From: Rhizobium rhizogenes
Lineage (GTDB): Bacteria > Pseudomonadota > Alphaproteobacteria > Rhizobiales > Rhizobiaceae
Reading direction: 5' to 3'
Assembly: GCF_002005205.3 (NCBI RefSeq)
Contig: NZ_CP019702.2
Location: 1,678,001 to 1,742,000, forward strand
Length of the DNA: 64,000 nt
In this document: piece after piece, positions 36,851-46,335 of the stretch
Numbering within the stretch: position 1 is the stretch's first letter
Layout: every line of letters starts with the position of its first letter
Notes under the pieces: generated by a model
Told to the model about the DNA's origin: nothing
What the model saw: only the letters and a program-made list of their open reading frames with translations
The model's database searches: none
Program-made: the position numbers and the translations under genes

Positions 36851-36960
36851 ATCGTCCCTCAAAGTTCACTTTTTGTTCTTTTAAGGCAGGATGAGACCGG
36901 GGGCAAGGGAAGACTGAGTAACTCTCAGAGGTGAGAATGGATCGAGCGGGTGCGCCTTGC

Positions 36961-37083
36961 CTCCTTCTCCCCGTCGGGGAGAAGGTCGCGGCAGCGGGAT
37001 GAGGGGGCAGCGGCAAAGATATACGGAGAGCTCGCCCCCTCATCTGCCCTTCGGGCATCTTCGCCCCGGCGGGGAGAAGAAGT
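36961..37083. repeat. RIME-like palindromic intergenic element
   Basis: About 123 bases with nested palindromes. CCTTCTCCCC (36963-36972) and GGGGAGAAGG (36976-36985) form one hairpin. GATGAGGGGGC (36998-37008) pairs perfectly with GCCCCCTCATC (37034-37044), and GCCC/GGGC plus CTTCGCCCC/GGGGAGAAG form others further right. The layout resembles RIME repeats of Rhizobium. It ends 13 bases before the aldehyde dehydrogenase stop codon, so it may form the 3' end of that transcript. Confidence 0.7.
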
Positions 37084-37095
37084 TTCAAGGCTAAC

Positions 37096-38532
37096 TCAGC
37101 TCATCTGGCTGACGAATTTTGTCTCCAGATAGGCCTGAACCGCTTCCGAACCGCCTTCCGTGCCATAACCGGAATCCTTGATGCCGCCGAAGGGGACTTC
37201 GGGAAGCGCAAGGCCGTTGTGGTTGATGGTCAGCATGCCGGCCTCGACCTGATGGCCGAGCGCATGCGCGGTCTTGACCGAGCCGGTGAAGGCGTAAGAT
37301 GCGAGACCGAAGGGCAGGCGGTTCGCTTCGGCAACCGCATCGTCGAAGCTCGAGAAGCGATTGATGATCGCGACCGGACCGAACGGCTCGTCATTCATGA
37401 TCCTGGCAGTGGTCGGCACATTGGCGAGAACCGTCGGCTCGAAGAAATTGCCCTTGTTGCCGATGCGTCGGCCGCCGGTCTTCAATTCGCCGCCATGGGA
37501 AACGGCGTCGTTGATAAGACCTTCCAGCGCGGGAATGCGGCGCTCATTGGCGAGCGGTCCCATGATGACGCCGTCTTCCAGACCATTGCCGACCTTGACC
37601 GCCTTGGCGGCTTCCACGAAACCTTCAAGGAAGCGGTTCGCCACGCCGTCCTGCACGAGGAAGCGGGTGGGGGCAACGCAGACCTGACCGGCATTGCGGA
37701 ACTTGGCAAGTGATGTGACCTCGATCGCCTTTTCGATATCGGCGTCGTTGAAGATCATCACCGGCGCATGGCCGCCGAGTTCCATCGTGGCGCGTTTCAT
37801 GTGCCTGCCGGCAAGTGCGGCCAGATGTTTGCCGACGGGGGTGGAACCGGTGAAGGAAATCTTGCGGATGACCGGATGCGGGATCAGATATTCCGAAATC
37901 TCTGACGGCACGCCGTAAACGAGGCCGATGACGCCCGCGGGCACGCCGGCATCCACGAAGGCGCGGATCAGTTCCGCCGGCGATGCCGGGGTTTCTTCCG
38001 GCGCCTTGACGATGATCGAGCAGCCGGTGGCGAGCGCCGCGGAAAGCTTGCGGACGATCTGGTTGATTGGGAAGTTCCACGGCGTGAACGCCGCGACCGG
38101 ACCGACCGGCAGCTTGATGGCCAGCTGCGAAACGCCGGCCGCACGCGCCGGGATGACCTGGCCATAGGTGCGGCGCGCCTCTTCGGCAAACCAGTCGATT
38201 GTGTCGGCGGCGCCCATGATTTCGGTGCCCGATTGCGCCAGTGGCTTGCCCTGTTCGCGGGTCATTATATAGGCGATCTTGTCCTTGCGCTCGCGCAGGA
38301 TATCGGCAGCCCTGCGCATGATCTTCGAACGCTCGAAGGGCGAGGTGTCGCGCCACACCTTGAAACCGCGCTCGGCGGCGGCAAGCGCCAGATCGAGGTC
38401 TTCCTTCTCGGCGTGGGCAATCGCGCCGATGATTTCGTCGGTTGCCGGATCGGACACGGCGATCGTCTTGCCGGAAACGGCGTCTCGCCATTCGCCATCA
38501 ATGAGAAGTTTGATGTCGGGATAGGTGTGCAT
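37096..38532 (-). CDS. gabD: NAD(P)-dependent succinate-semialdehyde dehydrogenase family protein
   Basis: A 478-residue aldehyde dehydrogenase. Catalytic residues are visible: Glu251 in TMELGGHAP and Cys285 in NAGQVCVAP, with [10 protein letters not shown] and the nucleotide-binding GSTPVG at 229-234. The sequence is closest to GabD-type enzymes oxidising succinate semialdehyde to succinate, although related semialdehydes such as glutarate semialdehyde cannot be excluded. I took the ATG at 38532 with AAGG 8 bases upstream; the frame is open for another 438 bases but without signals. There is no gabT nearby. It has a 625-base upstream gap. Confidence 0.87.
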   Translation of the reverse strand: MHTYPDIKLLIDGEWRDAVSGKTIAVSDPATDEIIGAIAHAEKEDLDLALAAAERGFKVWRDTSPFERSKIMRRAADILRERKDKIAYIMTREQGKPLAQSGTEIMGAADTIDWFAEEARRTYGQVIPARAAGVSQLAIKLPVGPVAAFTPWNFPINQIVRKLSAALATGCSIIVKAPEETPASPAELIRAFVDAGVPAGVIGLVYGVPSEISEYLIPHPVIRKISFTGSTPVGKHLAALAGRHMKRATMELGGHAPVMIFNDADIEKAIEVTSLAKFRNAGQVCVAPTRFLVQDGVANRFLEGFVEAAKAVKVGNGLEDGVIMGPLANERRIPALEGLINDAVSHGGELKTGGRRIGNKGNFFEPTVLANVPTTARIMNDEPFGPVAIINRFSSFDDAVAEANRLPFGLASYAFTGSVKTAHALGHQVEAGMLTINHNGLALPEVPFGGIKDSGYGTEGGSEAVQAYLETKFVSQMS

Positions 38533-39157
38533 AGGGGCTACCTTCATGATGCGGCCGATACGGCGGATGCCGTCCGGCCCGGAGACGTGAACAGAATTTT
38601 CCTGGCCGGACGATATCCGGCATCGCGGCTTTCGCTGCGCGGAACGGGTGTCTGGACATTTCCGGCGGGGGATTCTGGAGGTGCCGGAAACGGAAACGAC
38701 AGTCTTTATATTAAGTTGCGGACGGTATGTTTCAACCGTCGGCGCCGGCAAAGGCGATGATTTTTCTGTGACATCAAACTTGTCTTTTGTCATGTTGATT
38801 TGGCGGGCAGACGGGGACGGGAGACCCGATTGCCGTTCGGGGCCGTGCGAATCAGACGGGTTCCCTTCACGGATGGCGGAGCTTCTGCCACAATTTGGCC
38901 TTCGTCGCGCCTGACGGAACAGGGTGAGAAAGGGGCGGGATTTGCCGCCTGCGTCAGAACAGTGCGTCAAGCGTGAAAAAGTACAAATAAGACGGAAAAA
39001 TTATCCAAAGGGTTTACTCAAAACCTAGAGAAAATACGGATAAAATCTCAGTGAGGATATAACATCCTTTCCTGATATATATTGCGAGCGTCGGTTCCCT
39101 TGGCCTTCAAAGGCGGGCGAAGACCCTCGAGCTGAACGTTATCGATGGAGAAAAAGT
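38533..39157. other. Intergenic region, 625 bases, no gene found
   Basis: The left two thirds are ordinary GC-rich sequence without ribosome sites or family resemblance; frames that run through it are extensions or shadows. From about 38970 it becomes AT-rich, probably the promoter of the molybdopterin-fold/GGDEF-EAL pair. Short symmetries there are AGGGTTT...AAAACCT (39007-39024) and AGGAT/ATCCT (39053-39069), each too small to interpret. Confidence 0.5.
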
Positions 39158-39664
39158 ATGAGTGTCGCCCGGGTACTTCTCAGTGCGTTCTTGTCGCTCG
39201 TGTGGCTTTCCTGTGCTGAAGCCGGAACAATTGCCAAACCGCAAGGAAAACCAATACTGACCATATCCGGAAACATCACCAACACCAATGTCGACGGGGC
39301 CGCGCAGTTCGACCGCGACATGCTGGAGGCGCTGGGCATGGAGACGGTGGAGACGACGACGCCCTGGCATGACGGCCGCGTCCGCTTTGATGGTGTTTCG
39401 CTGGCAAAGCTGATGGATGTCGTCGGCGCGAAGGGCACCAGCATCACGGCGGTCGCGCTCAATGATTATGTCAGCACGATACCGGTTGAGGATTTTAAGA
39501 AATTTAACGTTATTCTGGCGATCAAACTGGATGGCAACTACATGACAGTTCGAGAAAAGGGTCCGTTGTTCGTTATCTACCCCTATGACAGTGACCCGGA
39601 GTTGCAGAAGCAGACCTATTATTCGCGGTCCGCGTGGCAAGTCGCCAAATTGATAGTGGAATAA
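39158..39664 (+). CDS. Molybdopterin-fold (SUOX-like) periplasmic protein without a metal-ligand cysteine
   Basis: A 168-residue exported protein: signal peptide (VLLSAFLSLVWLSCAEA), then a single domain resembling the oxidoreductase molybdopterin-binding (sulfite-oxidase) fold, as in ILTISGNITNTN, then FDGVSLAKLMDVVGA and a C-terminal KGPLFVIYPYDSD followed by YYSRSAWQVAKLIV. The mature chain has no cysteine at all, so it cannot ligate molybdenum as sulfite oxidase does. It is followed after 9 bases by a membrane GGDEF-EAL protein, which suggests a periplasmic input partner (inference). A well-placed ribosome site (GGAG) precedes the ATG. Confidence 0.75.
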   Translation: MSVARVLLSAFLSLVWLSCAEAGTIAKPQGKPILTISGNITNTNVDGAAQFDRDMLEALGMETVETTTPWHDGRVRFDGVSLAKLMDVVGAKGTSITAVALNDYVSTIPVEDFKKFNVILAIKLDGNYMTVREKGPLFVIYPYDSDPELQKQTYYSRSAWQVAKLIVE

Positions 39665-39673
39665 AGGTGCCGT

Positions 39674-41608
39674 TTGCGAAAACTTGTGGCGGTGATCATC
39701 TGTTGCTTCGTCCTGGCAACGGGCTATATCGCTTTCGTCATTGCCGAGCGGCAGACCGCTCTGCAGAAGTTCGCCCGCTATAACGACTCGTGGGCAGTCA
39801 GCCAGACGGTTGCGGAATATCTGCGCCTTCAGAACAAGCTGGCCGTATTCGCGCTCAGTCCCGGCAAGATTGACCGGGACGAATTGCAGTTGCGTCTGGA
39901 TATCATGCTGAGCCGCCTGGAGCTTCTGAAACAGGGCAATCTGGGCGCATTCATCAATGAAAAGCAGCAGTGGCGGGACATCGTCAACCGGCTCGACGCT
40001 ATTCTGGCACGCCTCGAACAGCAGATGGATAATCTGCAGCCGGCCGATATTCCGGATCTGCTCTCGTCTATGAGCGCGCTCGATGCGCCGATGACGACCC
40101 TGGCGTCGTCGTCAGTGGCCTATGACGTCAATCTGATCGATACCGCGCATGAGGATGTGCGCAAGCTGCACATTGTCTATACGGCGCTGGCCGGCGGCCT
40201 CATCCTGTGCGGCATCGCGCTTGTCATCTTGCTGCTTCGCCAGAACGACCTGCTGAACCGGGCGCAGAAAAGCATGCGCGGCCTGACCGACGACCTGCGT
40301 GCCGCCACGCTGGAGCTGCAGGCCAAGAATGTCCGGCTGGAACACGACGCCTATCACGACGCGCTGACCGGGTTGCCCAACCGGGCCCTGTTCCGGCAGG
40401 AACTGATCGAGAGGTTGCGCCGATCCTTCGGCGGCACCGGAACGACGGCGATCCTCCTGCTCGATCTCGATGGTTTCAAGGATGTCAACGATACGCTCGG
40501 CCACGATGCCGGCGACGCGCTGCTTCAGGCCGTGGCGCAGCGTCTTTCGGCCATCGGCGGCGATTACGACATGGTCTGCCGTCTGGGTGGCGACGAGTTT
40601 GCCGTCGTCTCCGACGATCTGAACGAGGATGCCGCCCGCCGTCTTGCCTCCAAGCTCATCGATCAGATCAGCCGCACCTACCAGCTTGGCGAGCAGGAGG
40701 TCAAAATCGGCACCTGCATCGGTATCGCCATATCGCATGGTGCCGTCGATGCGGATGAATTGTTCAAGCGCGCCGATCTGGCACTCTACGAGGCGAAAGC
40801 CATCGGCCCGGGCCGCGCGAGCGTCTTCAAGGTCCGCATGCAGAAGCAGCTGACCGAGAAGAAGTCCTTCGAGGCCGATCTGCAGACCGCGCTGCAGAAT
40901 GACGAGATGGAAGTCTATTACCAGCCGCAGGTGGCGACGCAGACGCGCAAGCTCTGCGGCTTCGAGGCGCTTTTACGCTGGAAGCACCCGCTGCGGGGCG
41001 ATGTGCCGCCCAGCGTCTTCATTCCCGTCGCGGAAAGAACCGGACTTATCCATTCGCTCGGAAAATGGGTGATGGAGACGGCCTGCCGCGAGGCGATGGG
41101 GTGGGACGAGGACATGAAGGTGGCGGTCAATCTGTCGCCGGTCCAGTTCCACAGCGCCAATCTGATCCAGAACGTCATGGGCGCCCTCGAAAAAAGCGGA
41201 CTGGAGCCGAGCCGGCTCGAGCTGGAAATCACCGAATCGATCCTGCTCAACAAGAGCGACCAGACGATCAACACACTGACCCGGCTGAAGGATGTCGGCA
41301 TCAAGATCGCCATGGACGATTTCGGCACGGGTTATTCCTCGCTCGCCAATTTGCGCGGTGTTCCCTTCGACAAGATCAAGATCGACCGGTCCTTCCTGCG
41401 CGATATCACCAGCGATCGCGATGCGCTGGCGATCGTCGAATTTGTGGTCGGCGTGGGGCGTAGTCTGCGGATGACCACGATTGCCGAAGGCATCGAGACG
41501 GAGGAGCAATATGAGTGCGTCCGGCGTCTGGGATGCGATCAGGTTCAGGGATATCTGATCAGCAGGCCGTTACCGGCCAAGGAGCTGGTGGCCTGGAGTT
41601 CCGTCTGA
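39674..41608 (+). CDS. Bifunctional diguanylate cyclase/phosphodiesterase (GGDEF-EAL) membrane protein
   Basis: A 644-residue c-di-GMP enzyme. An N-terminal membrane helix (about 5-24), a periplasmic sensor region of about 140 residues, and a second helix (about 167-190) anchor it. The GGDEF motif is intact at 305-309 and the EAL motif at 431-433, with DDFGTGYSSLANLR and AEGIETEEQ, the metal and catalytic loop residues expected of an active phosphodiesterase. Both domains look intact, so net activity cannot be read. The start is TTG at 39674, with AAAGG close upstream. It follows the molybdopterin-fold gene by 9 bases, probably in one operon. Confidence 0.93.
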   Translation: MRKLVAVIICCFVLATGYIAFVIAERQTALQKFARYNDSWAVSQTVAEYLRLQNKLAVFALSPGKIDRDELQLRLDIMLSRLELLKQGNLGAFINEKQQWRDIVNRLDAILARLEQQMDNLQPADIPDLLSSMSALDAPMTTLASSSVAYDVNLIDTAHEDVRKLHIVYTALAGGLILCGIALVILLLRQNDLLNRAQKSMRGLTDDLRAATLELQAKNVRLEHDAYHDALTGLPNRALFRQELIERLRRSFGGTGTTAILLLDLDGFKDVNDTLGHDAGDALLQAVAQRLSAIGGDYDMVCRLGGDEFAVVSDDLNEDAARRLASKLIDQISRTYQLGEQEVKIGTCIGIAISHGAVDADELFKRADLALYEAKAIGPGRASVFKVRMQKQLTEKKSFEADLQTALQNDEMEVYYQPQVATQTRKLCGFEALLRWKHPLRGDVPPSVFIPVAERTGLIHSLGKWVMETACREAMGWDEDMKVAVNLSPVQFHSANLIQNVMGALEKSGLEPSRLELEITESILLNKSDQTINTLTRLKDVGIKIAMDDFGTGYSSLANLRGVPFDKIKIDRSFLRDITSDRDALAIVEFVVGVGRSLRMTTIAEGIETEEQYECVRRLGCDQVQGYLISRPLPAKELVAWSSV

Positions 41609-41770
41609 AAAAATCTGCTTTCGCACCATTGCAGGCGTGTCGAATTTTTAACCGGATATAGCGTTGCTTGCTAAAACCGATACCGGTCGCCGCACTGATG
41701 CTGTAGAGCTTTGCCGGTCGGTACGGGATCATTCTGGTGAAACGACCGCGTTTGCGAAAAGGCTCGAGAC

Positions 41771-42466
41771 ATGGAAATACTGGACGTGCATGGAGTTGCC
41801 CTGCCTCTTTCTTCCGATGAGGTATCGCCCGTCATCTGGCAGGCGCTGACCGACGGCAGCTATGAGGCGAAGGAGGCACGCAGCGTCCTGAAAGCCATCA
41901 AGCCCGGGGACCGCGTGCTGGAACTTGGGTCCGGCATCGGCATCATCACCTCCATCATCGCCGGCATAGAGAATGTTTCGGTATGGGCCTTCGAGGCCAA
42001 CCCTTCCACTGCGGCGCTGGCGGAGCGGGTGATCAAGGCCAATTGCCGCGGCAATGTCGTGTTTTCGCAGGGGCTTCTCACCGCTGACGAGCCGCGCTCC
42101 TATCCTTTTTACGTTCGCAAGGATCTCTGGATGTCGTCCATGGACGAAAATCAGGGGCCCTATGAACGGCGTATCGAAATCTCTTCCGAAAATATCGACC
42201 GGTTTATCGCCAGCCACGGCATTACCGCCCTTGTGATGGATATTGAAGGTGCCGAACGCGATCTGCTCGGCAGGGCCGATCTTGCCGGCGTGGAGCGGAT
42301 ATTCGTCGAGCTGCACGACCATCTTTATGGGCTCGCCGGGGTTCGCGACATCATGCAGGCGCTGACGGCCAGGGGATATGCCTATGATCCCCGCGGCTCG
42401 CGCGGCCCCTGCGTCCTGTTCTCGAAGGACGACAGCCCCCGGGAATACGATCCCGACGTGGATTGA
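41771..42466 (+). CDS. FkbM family methyltransferase
   Basis: A 231-residue SAM methyltransferase of the FkbM family. The SAM loop VLELGSGIGIITSII, then VWAFEANPSTAALAERVIKAN and the family signature DIEGAERDLLGR are visible, with the C-terminal FVELHDHLYG. FkbM enzymes methylate hydroxyls of secondary metabolites and of surface sugars. The gene stands alone: 162 bases from the GGDEF-EAL gene and 266 before the next. The start has a weak AGG site. Its substrate is unknown. Confidence 0.85.
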   Translation: MEILDVHGVALPLSSDEVSPVIWQALTDGSYEAKEARSVLKAIKPGDRVLELGSGIGIITSIIAGIENVSVWAFEANPSTAALAERVIKANCRGNVVFSQGLLTADEPRSYPFYVRKDLWMSSMDENQGPYERRIEISSENIDRFIASHGITALVMDIEGAERDLLGRADLAGVERIFVELHDHLYGLAGVRDIMQALTARGYAYDPRGSRGPCVLFSKDDSPREYDPDVD

Positions 42467-42623
42467 AAACGCCGCCGGCCGTCGAACTGGTCCCGCCGAA
42501 TTCACGGAACCGTCCGCCTTTCCTCTCGTTCTCACTCCTGAGTGAGGGCGCGGAGCGGTTATATGCGCATGCGGTCATGCGGGTCGAAAAGATAATTTCA
42601 TAAACAGCAATTCAATGCCAATT

Positions 42624-42641
42624 ATTGTTGCAATTGTTGCA
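42624..42641. repeat. 9-bp tandem repeat upstream of the hydrolase gene
   Basis: ATTGTTGCA occurs twice in direct tandem, 92 bases before the start codon of the downstream hydrolase. It may be a regulator site or chance in an AT-rich leader. Confidence 0.4.
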
Positions 42642-42732
42642 ACCGTTATCCCGCGTCATCATCCCTCCATCAAACCGGCGCACAACTGACACCGCACCGG
42701 AAGATGCCAACGCAACCGAAGGAGAAACGATC

Positions 42733-43569
42733 ATGGGCTTTGTTAAGACGACAGACGGAACCGAAATCTTCTACAAGGACTGGGGCCCGAAGAATGCCCA
42801 GCCGATCATGTTTCATCACGGCTGGCCGCTCAGCTCCGACGACTGGGATGCGCAGATGCTGTTTTTCCTCTCCATGGGTTTTCGCGTTGTCGCCCATGAC
42901 CGCCGTGGTCATGGCCGTTCGGCCCAGGTTGCTGACGGTCACGACATGGATCACTACGCTGCCGATGCCTTCGCCGTCGTCGAGGCGCTTGATCTGAAGA
43001 ATGCCGTCCATATCGGTCACTCCACCGGCGGCGGCGAAGTCGCCCGTTATGTTGCCAAACATGGCGAACCCGCCGGCCGCGTCGCCAAGGCGGTTCTCGT
43101 CTCCGCCGTGCCGCCGCTGATGCTCAAGACCGCAGCCAATCCGGAAGGCCTGCCGATGGAAGTGTTTGACGGTTTCCGCTCGTCGCTCGCCGCAAATCGC
43201 GCGCAGTTCTTCCGCGATGTGCCGGCCGGTCCGTTCTATGGCTTCAACCGCGACGGTGCGACGGCTCAGGAAGGCGTGATCCAGAACTGGTGGCGGCAGG
43301 GCATGATGGGCGGCGCAAAGGCCCATTACGATGGCATCAAGGCCTTCTCGGAAACCGACCAGACCGAGGACCTGAAGGCCATCAGCGTTCCGACACTGGT
43401 GCTGCACGGCGAGGACGACCAGATCGTGCCGATTGCCGACTCCGCGCTGAAATCGGTGAAGCTGTTGAAAAATGGCACGCTGAAGACCTATCCCGGCTTC
43501 TCGCACGGTATGCTCACCGTCAATGCCGACGTGCTGAACGCCGACCTTCTGGCTTTCATCAAGGGCTGA
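42733..43569 (+). CDS. Alpha/beta hydrolase (non-heme chloroperoxidase-like)
   Basis: A 278-residue soluble hydrolase. The nucleophile elbow GHSTGG (Ser97), the oxyanion region HHGWPLSSDDW, DRRGHGRSAQ at about 57-65, and the late FSHGMLTV with its histidine match the non-heme haloperoxidase subgroup (perhydrolases and esterases). The conserved acid is in LHGEDDQIVP. I took the ATG at 42733, seven bases after AAGGAG. It ends with a strong bidirectional terminator shared with rhaK. The physiological substrate is unknown. Confidence 0.9.
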   Translation: MGFVKTTDGTEIFYKDWGPKNAQPIMFHHGWPLSSDDWDAQMLFFLSMGFRVVAHDRRGHGRSAQVADGHDMDHYAADAFAVVEALDLKNAVHIGHSTGGGEVARYVAKHGEPAGRVAKAVLVSAVPPLMLKTAANPEGLPMEVFDGFRSSLAANRAQFFRDVPAGPFYGFNRDGATAQEGVIQNWWRQGMMGGAKAHYDGIKAFSETDQTEDLKAISVPTLVLHGEDDQIVPIADSALKSVKLLKNGTLKTYPGFSHGMLTVNADVLNADLLAFIKG

Positions 43570-43584
43570 TCTTTCTGCAAAATC

Positions 43585-43618
43585 AAAATGCGGCCGATGG
43601 TTCGGCCGCATTTTGCGT
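43585..43618. terminator. Bidirectional rho-independent terminator (hydrolase / rhaK)
   Basis: AAAATGCGGCCGA pairs perfectly with TCGGCCGCATTTT around the loop TGGT. The A and T ends give a U tract on both strands, so it suits both the plus-strand hydrolase gene and the converging rhaK gene. Confidence 0.85.
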
Positions 43619-43624
43619 TTCGCA

Positions 43625-45007
43625 TCAGGCCAGGCAGGACCGCCAGACATCTCGATAAGAAGCGAGGCCGGGGGTGTCGTGCAGCGTGAAATGGCGCTCG
43701 CGACCGGCAAGCGGTTTGATGCCGGTGAGCAGGGCAGCACCCGCACTGGTGCCGGTGGAACCTTCGACCGCCGTGACGTCTGTTTCTGCAAAGCCGGCCA
43801 GCGCCTTCAGATAAAGCGCGTTTCTGGCGAAGGGGCCTTCGACAAGGATTGGACCTTTTCGACCGATGAGCGAAAGGCTGAATTCCGTCATCAGGGCGAG
43901 ATAAAGCGCCGCTGCGGCGTGGCGTTCCGCGGCCGTGGCGTTTTCATCTGATCTCCAGCACGCTGTTTTCTCGGGAAAGGGGCCGGAGCCGCTGACGATG
44001 CTGGGCAACAGCATCGTGCCTTTGGCAATCACCTTGCCCAGAGCGGTTTCGATCTCATCTTCCTTCGCCGGTTCGAGCTGCTGGGCCAGCATTTCATATT
44101 CCCTGCCGCCCATGAAACGGGAGGAAGGAACGGGACGCCCCAGGGCATCGACATTCAAAAGCGTGTCGCGGGCGGGATCCAGCGTGTCCGCCGTGCCGCC
44201 AATGGCGAAATTCACCACCCAGGTACCGGTTGAGACAACCGAAAAATCACCGTCCCGACGCAGCAGATGCGGCAAAAGCGAGGCGTTGGAATCGTGGATG
44301 CCGCAATAGACGGGCATATGCGGAGACAGACCGGTTTCCCGCGCCAGCGATGGGAGGATCGTTCCCAGCACGTCGAAAGCGGAGCGGACCGGCGACATCA
44401 GATGCGCGATGTCAAGGCGCTCGACCAGCGAGGAGAAGCCCTTCCGGCGCGGGTTCCACAGATCCGTATGGCACCCGAGCGAGGTTGTTTCCGTGGCCAA
44501 AACGCCGGTCAGCCGCCCCGCCCAATATTGCGGATAGGTGACGATGCTGCGCACTCTGGAGAAATCGTCCGGAAAGGCCTCTTTCTGGAAATGGATTTGC
44601 GCGCCAAGGTTCAGTCCGGCGGGAAGCTGCGGCGAGCCGGTCTCGGCGAAATCGGGCCTGATGCCGCGATAGGCCTCCTGAACTGGTTCGGGGTAGATAT
44701 GCTCGTAATCGAGCACGGGCAAGGCAAGGTCGCCGTTTTCATCCAGAAGCGCCGCTGACGCGCCGTGGGTGGTGATGGAAATCGCATCGAAACCCGGCTT
44801 CTGGCCAAACCTCCGAAGCGCGGAAAGAATGAAGTCCCAGAGCATCTCCACATCGTAATGCGGGTAGGGGCCATCGCGAAGAACGGGGTTTGTCCGTTTC
44901 TCGCCGGCAATCTCCTCGCCGCTGCCGGTGTCGATGACGACGACCTTGGCGTTGGTCTTGCCGATATCGATGACCGCGACGCGGCCCGGTTTGATGCTCT
45001 CGCTCAT
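43625..45007 (-). CDS. rhaK: Rhamnulokinase-type sugar kinase RhaK (FGGY family)
   Basis: A 460-residue FGGY kinase. The start [16 protein letters not shown] is the phosphate-1 motif, and the later [18 protein letters not shown] and [13 protein letters not shown] are in the adenosine and phosphate-2 regions. It should phosphorylate L-rhamnulose; in R. leguminosarum the homologous kinase is also needed for rhamnose transport by the ABC system. It is the last of seven minus-strand genes, overlapping rhaU by 4 bases and ending at a bidirectional terminator. Assignment rests on locus order and kinase family. Confidence 0.9.
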   Translation of the reverse strand: MSESIKPGRVAVIDIGKTNAKVVVIDTGSGEEIAGEKRTNPVLRDGPYPHYDVEMLWDFILSALRRFGQKPGFDAISITTHGASAALLDENGDLALPVLDYEHIYPEPVQEAYRGIRPDFAETGSPQLPAGLNLGAQIHFQKEAFPDDFSRVRSIVTYPQYWAGRLTGVLATETTSLGCHTDLWNPRRKGFSSLVERLDIAHLMSPVRSAFDVLGTILPSLARETGLSPHMPVYCGIHDSNASLLPHLLRRDGDFSVVSTGTWVVNFAIGGTADTLDPARDTLLNVDALGRPVPSSRFMGGREYEMLAQQLEPAKEDEIETALGKVIAKGTMLLPSIVSGSGPFPEKTACWRSDENATAAERHAAAALYLALMTEFSLSLIGRKGPILVEGPFARNALYLKALAGFAETDVTAVEGSTGTSAGAALLTGIKPLAGRERHFTLHDTPGLASYRDVWRSCLA

Positions 45008-45327
45008 GGCAGATGGAACACCGTCACCAGGTCTTTCGCCACAGGCGAGTTATCCGGGTTGCTCTCCATGATATCGGCCATATGCGCCCACCATTTCTTC
45101 ATCACGGGATGGTCGGGCAAGGCCGCCATGCCGTGGTTCTTCGGCCGCGTCAGCACGCCGAACAGGATGTTGGTTTCCGGGTCGAGATGGATGGAGTAGT
45201 CGCTCACACCCGCTTCGTGCAGCAGCGCCACCAGTTCGGGCCATATCTCGTCATGGCGTTTTTTATATTCCGCCTCTTTCCCGGGAAAGAGTTTCATCTT
45301 GAAGGCGTGTTTTTCAAGTTCAGGCAT
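45004..45327 (-). CDS. rhaU: L-rhamnose mutarotase RhaU (RhaM family)
   Basis: A 107-residue ferredoxin-like fold enzyme interconverting the alpha and beta anomers of L-rhamnose. Family sequence is evident in [33 protein letters not shown] and WWAHMADIM, with the catalytic histidine in RHDEIW. It overlaps rhaK by 4 bases and follows rhaQ by 3 bases. Confidence 0.95.
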   Translation of the reverse strand: MPELEKHAFKMKLFPGKEAEYKKRHDEIWPELVALLHEAGVSDYSIHLDPETNILFGVLTRPKNHGMAALPDHPVMKKWWAHMADIMESNPDNSPVAKDLVTVFHLP

Positions 45328-45330
45328 GGC

Positions 45331-46335
45331 TTAACTTCTCATGGCCCGAAGGCGGCGGACGACGATGGGGATGGCGATGGTGACGATCAAAAGCAGGCCG
45401 ACGAAAATCGACATGACGATGCCGGGCACGTTCAGAAGACCGAGCCCGAAGGTGACAAGGCCCATGACGAAGGCGGCGATGACGACGCCGGCAATGGTAC
45501 CCGAGCCGCCGAGAATGGAAACGCCGCCCAGCACCACCATGGTCACTACCTCAAGCTCCCACCCTTGAGCGATGGACGGGCGGGTGGAGCCGAGGCGCGA
45601 GGTGAGGCAGACGGCGGCAATGCCGCTCATCAGGCCTGTGAGCAGGAAGAGGATGAACTTCACCCGCTCGACGGGGATGCCGGAGAAACGGGCGGCGAAG
45701 GGATTGGTGCCGATGACATAGACCTGCCGGCCGAAATTGGTGGCGTGCAGCAGAATGGCGAAGAGGACAGCCATGACGATGAACAGCACGAATTCGAAGG
45801 ATATGACGGAGATCACGTAACCCTGGCCGAAATAGGCGAAATCTTCAGGATATTTGCCATAGGCCTGATCGCCCAGCACCATATAGGAGATGCCGCGAAA
45901 CAGGCTCATCGTGCCGATGGTGACGACGATGGAGGGCAGTTTCAGCCCGGCGACCAGAAAGCCGTTGAAAGCCCCGCATAAAAGCCCGGTGCCGATGCCG
46001 ATGGCGACGAGGCCGGGTGTGCCGACGCCCATCTGCACCGCCGCACCCATTGCGGTGGAGGCAAGCGCGATGATGGCGGCGACGGATAGATCGATTTCAC
46101 CGGCAATGATCAGAAGGGCCATGGCAAAGGCGATGATCGCCTTTTCGGTGAAGTTGAAGGTTGCGTCGGAGAGGTTCCAGGCATTGAGGAAATAGGGCGA
46201 AGCGAGCGAATTGGCGATGAAGATCAGGATCGCAACGCCAAGCAGCAACACTTCCCAGCTGGCCATGACACGGCGCAGCGGCGTACCGAGCTTGTCCGGG
46301 ATGATGCGGGGGGGCTGTGTCGGTTGCGAGGTCAT
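45331..46335 (-). CDS. rhaQ: Rhamnose ABC transporter permease RhaQ
   Basis: A 334-residue integral membrane permease of the ribose/rhamnose (RbsC-like) ABC family with eight to ten helices. The middle carries TFNFTEKAIIAFAMALLIIAGEIDLSVAAIIALASTAMGA and the later GTNPFAARFSGIPVERVKFILFLLTGLMSG, both family blocks. It forms the channel with RhaP for L-rhamnose. The two genes overlap by 4 bases. It is followed 3 bases later by rhaU. The P and Q names follow position in the known rhizobial locus. Confidence 0.92.
   Translation of the reverse strand: MTSQPTQPPRIIPDKLGTPLRRVMASWEVLLLGVAILIFIANSLASPYFLNAWNLSDATFNFTEKAIIAFAMALLIIAGEIDLSVAAIIALASTAMGAAVQMGVGTPGLVAIGIGTGLLCGAFNGFLVAGLKLPSIVVTIGTMSLFRGISYMVLGDQAYGKYPEDFAYFGQGYVISVISFEFVLFIVMAVLFAILLHATNFGRQVYVIGTNPFAARFSGIPVERVKFILFLLTGLMSGIAAVCLTSRLGSTRPSIAQGWELEVVTMVVLGGVSILGGSGTIAGVVIAAFVMGLVTFGLGLLNVPGIVMSIFVGLLLIVTIAIPIVVRRLRAMRS

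Noticed and set aside
38533..38970. N-terminal extension of the aldehyde dehydrogenase up to 38970
   Set aside because: The frame is open but the extra 146 residues are basic, low-complexity and unlike any dehydrogenase; the ATG at 38532 has a ribosome site and family start.
45013..45981. 322-residue plus-strand frame opposite rhaU/rhaQ
   Set aside because: Antisense shadow of overlapping operon genes; aspartate/histidine-rich composition is a frame artefact.
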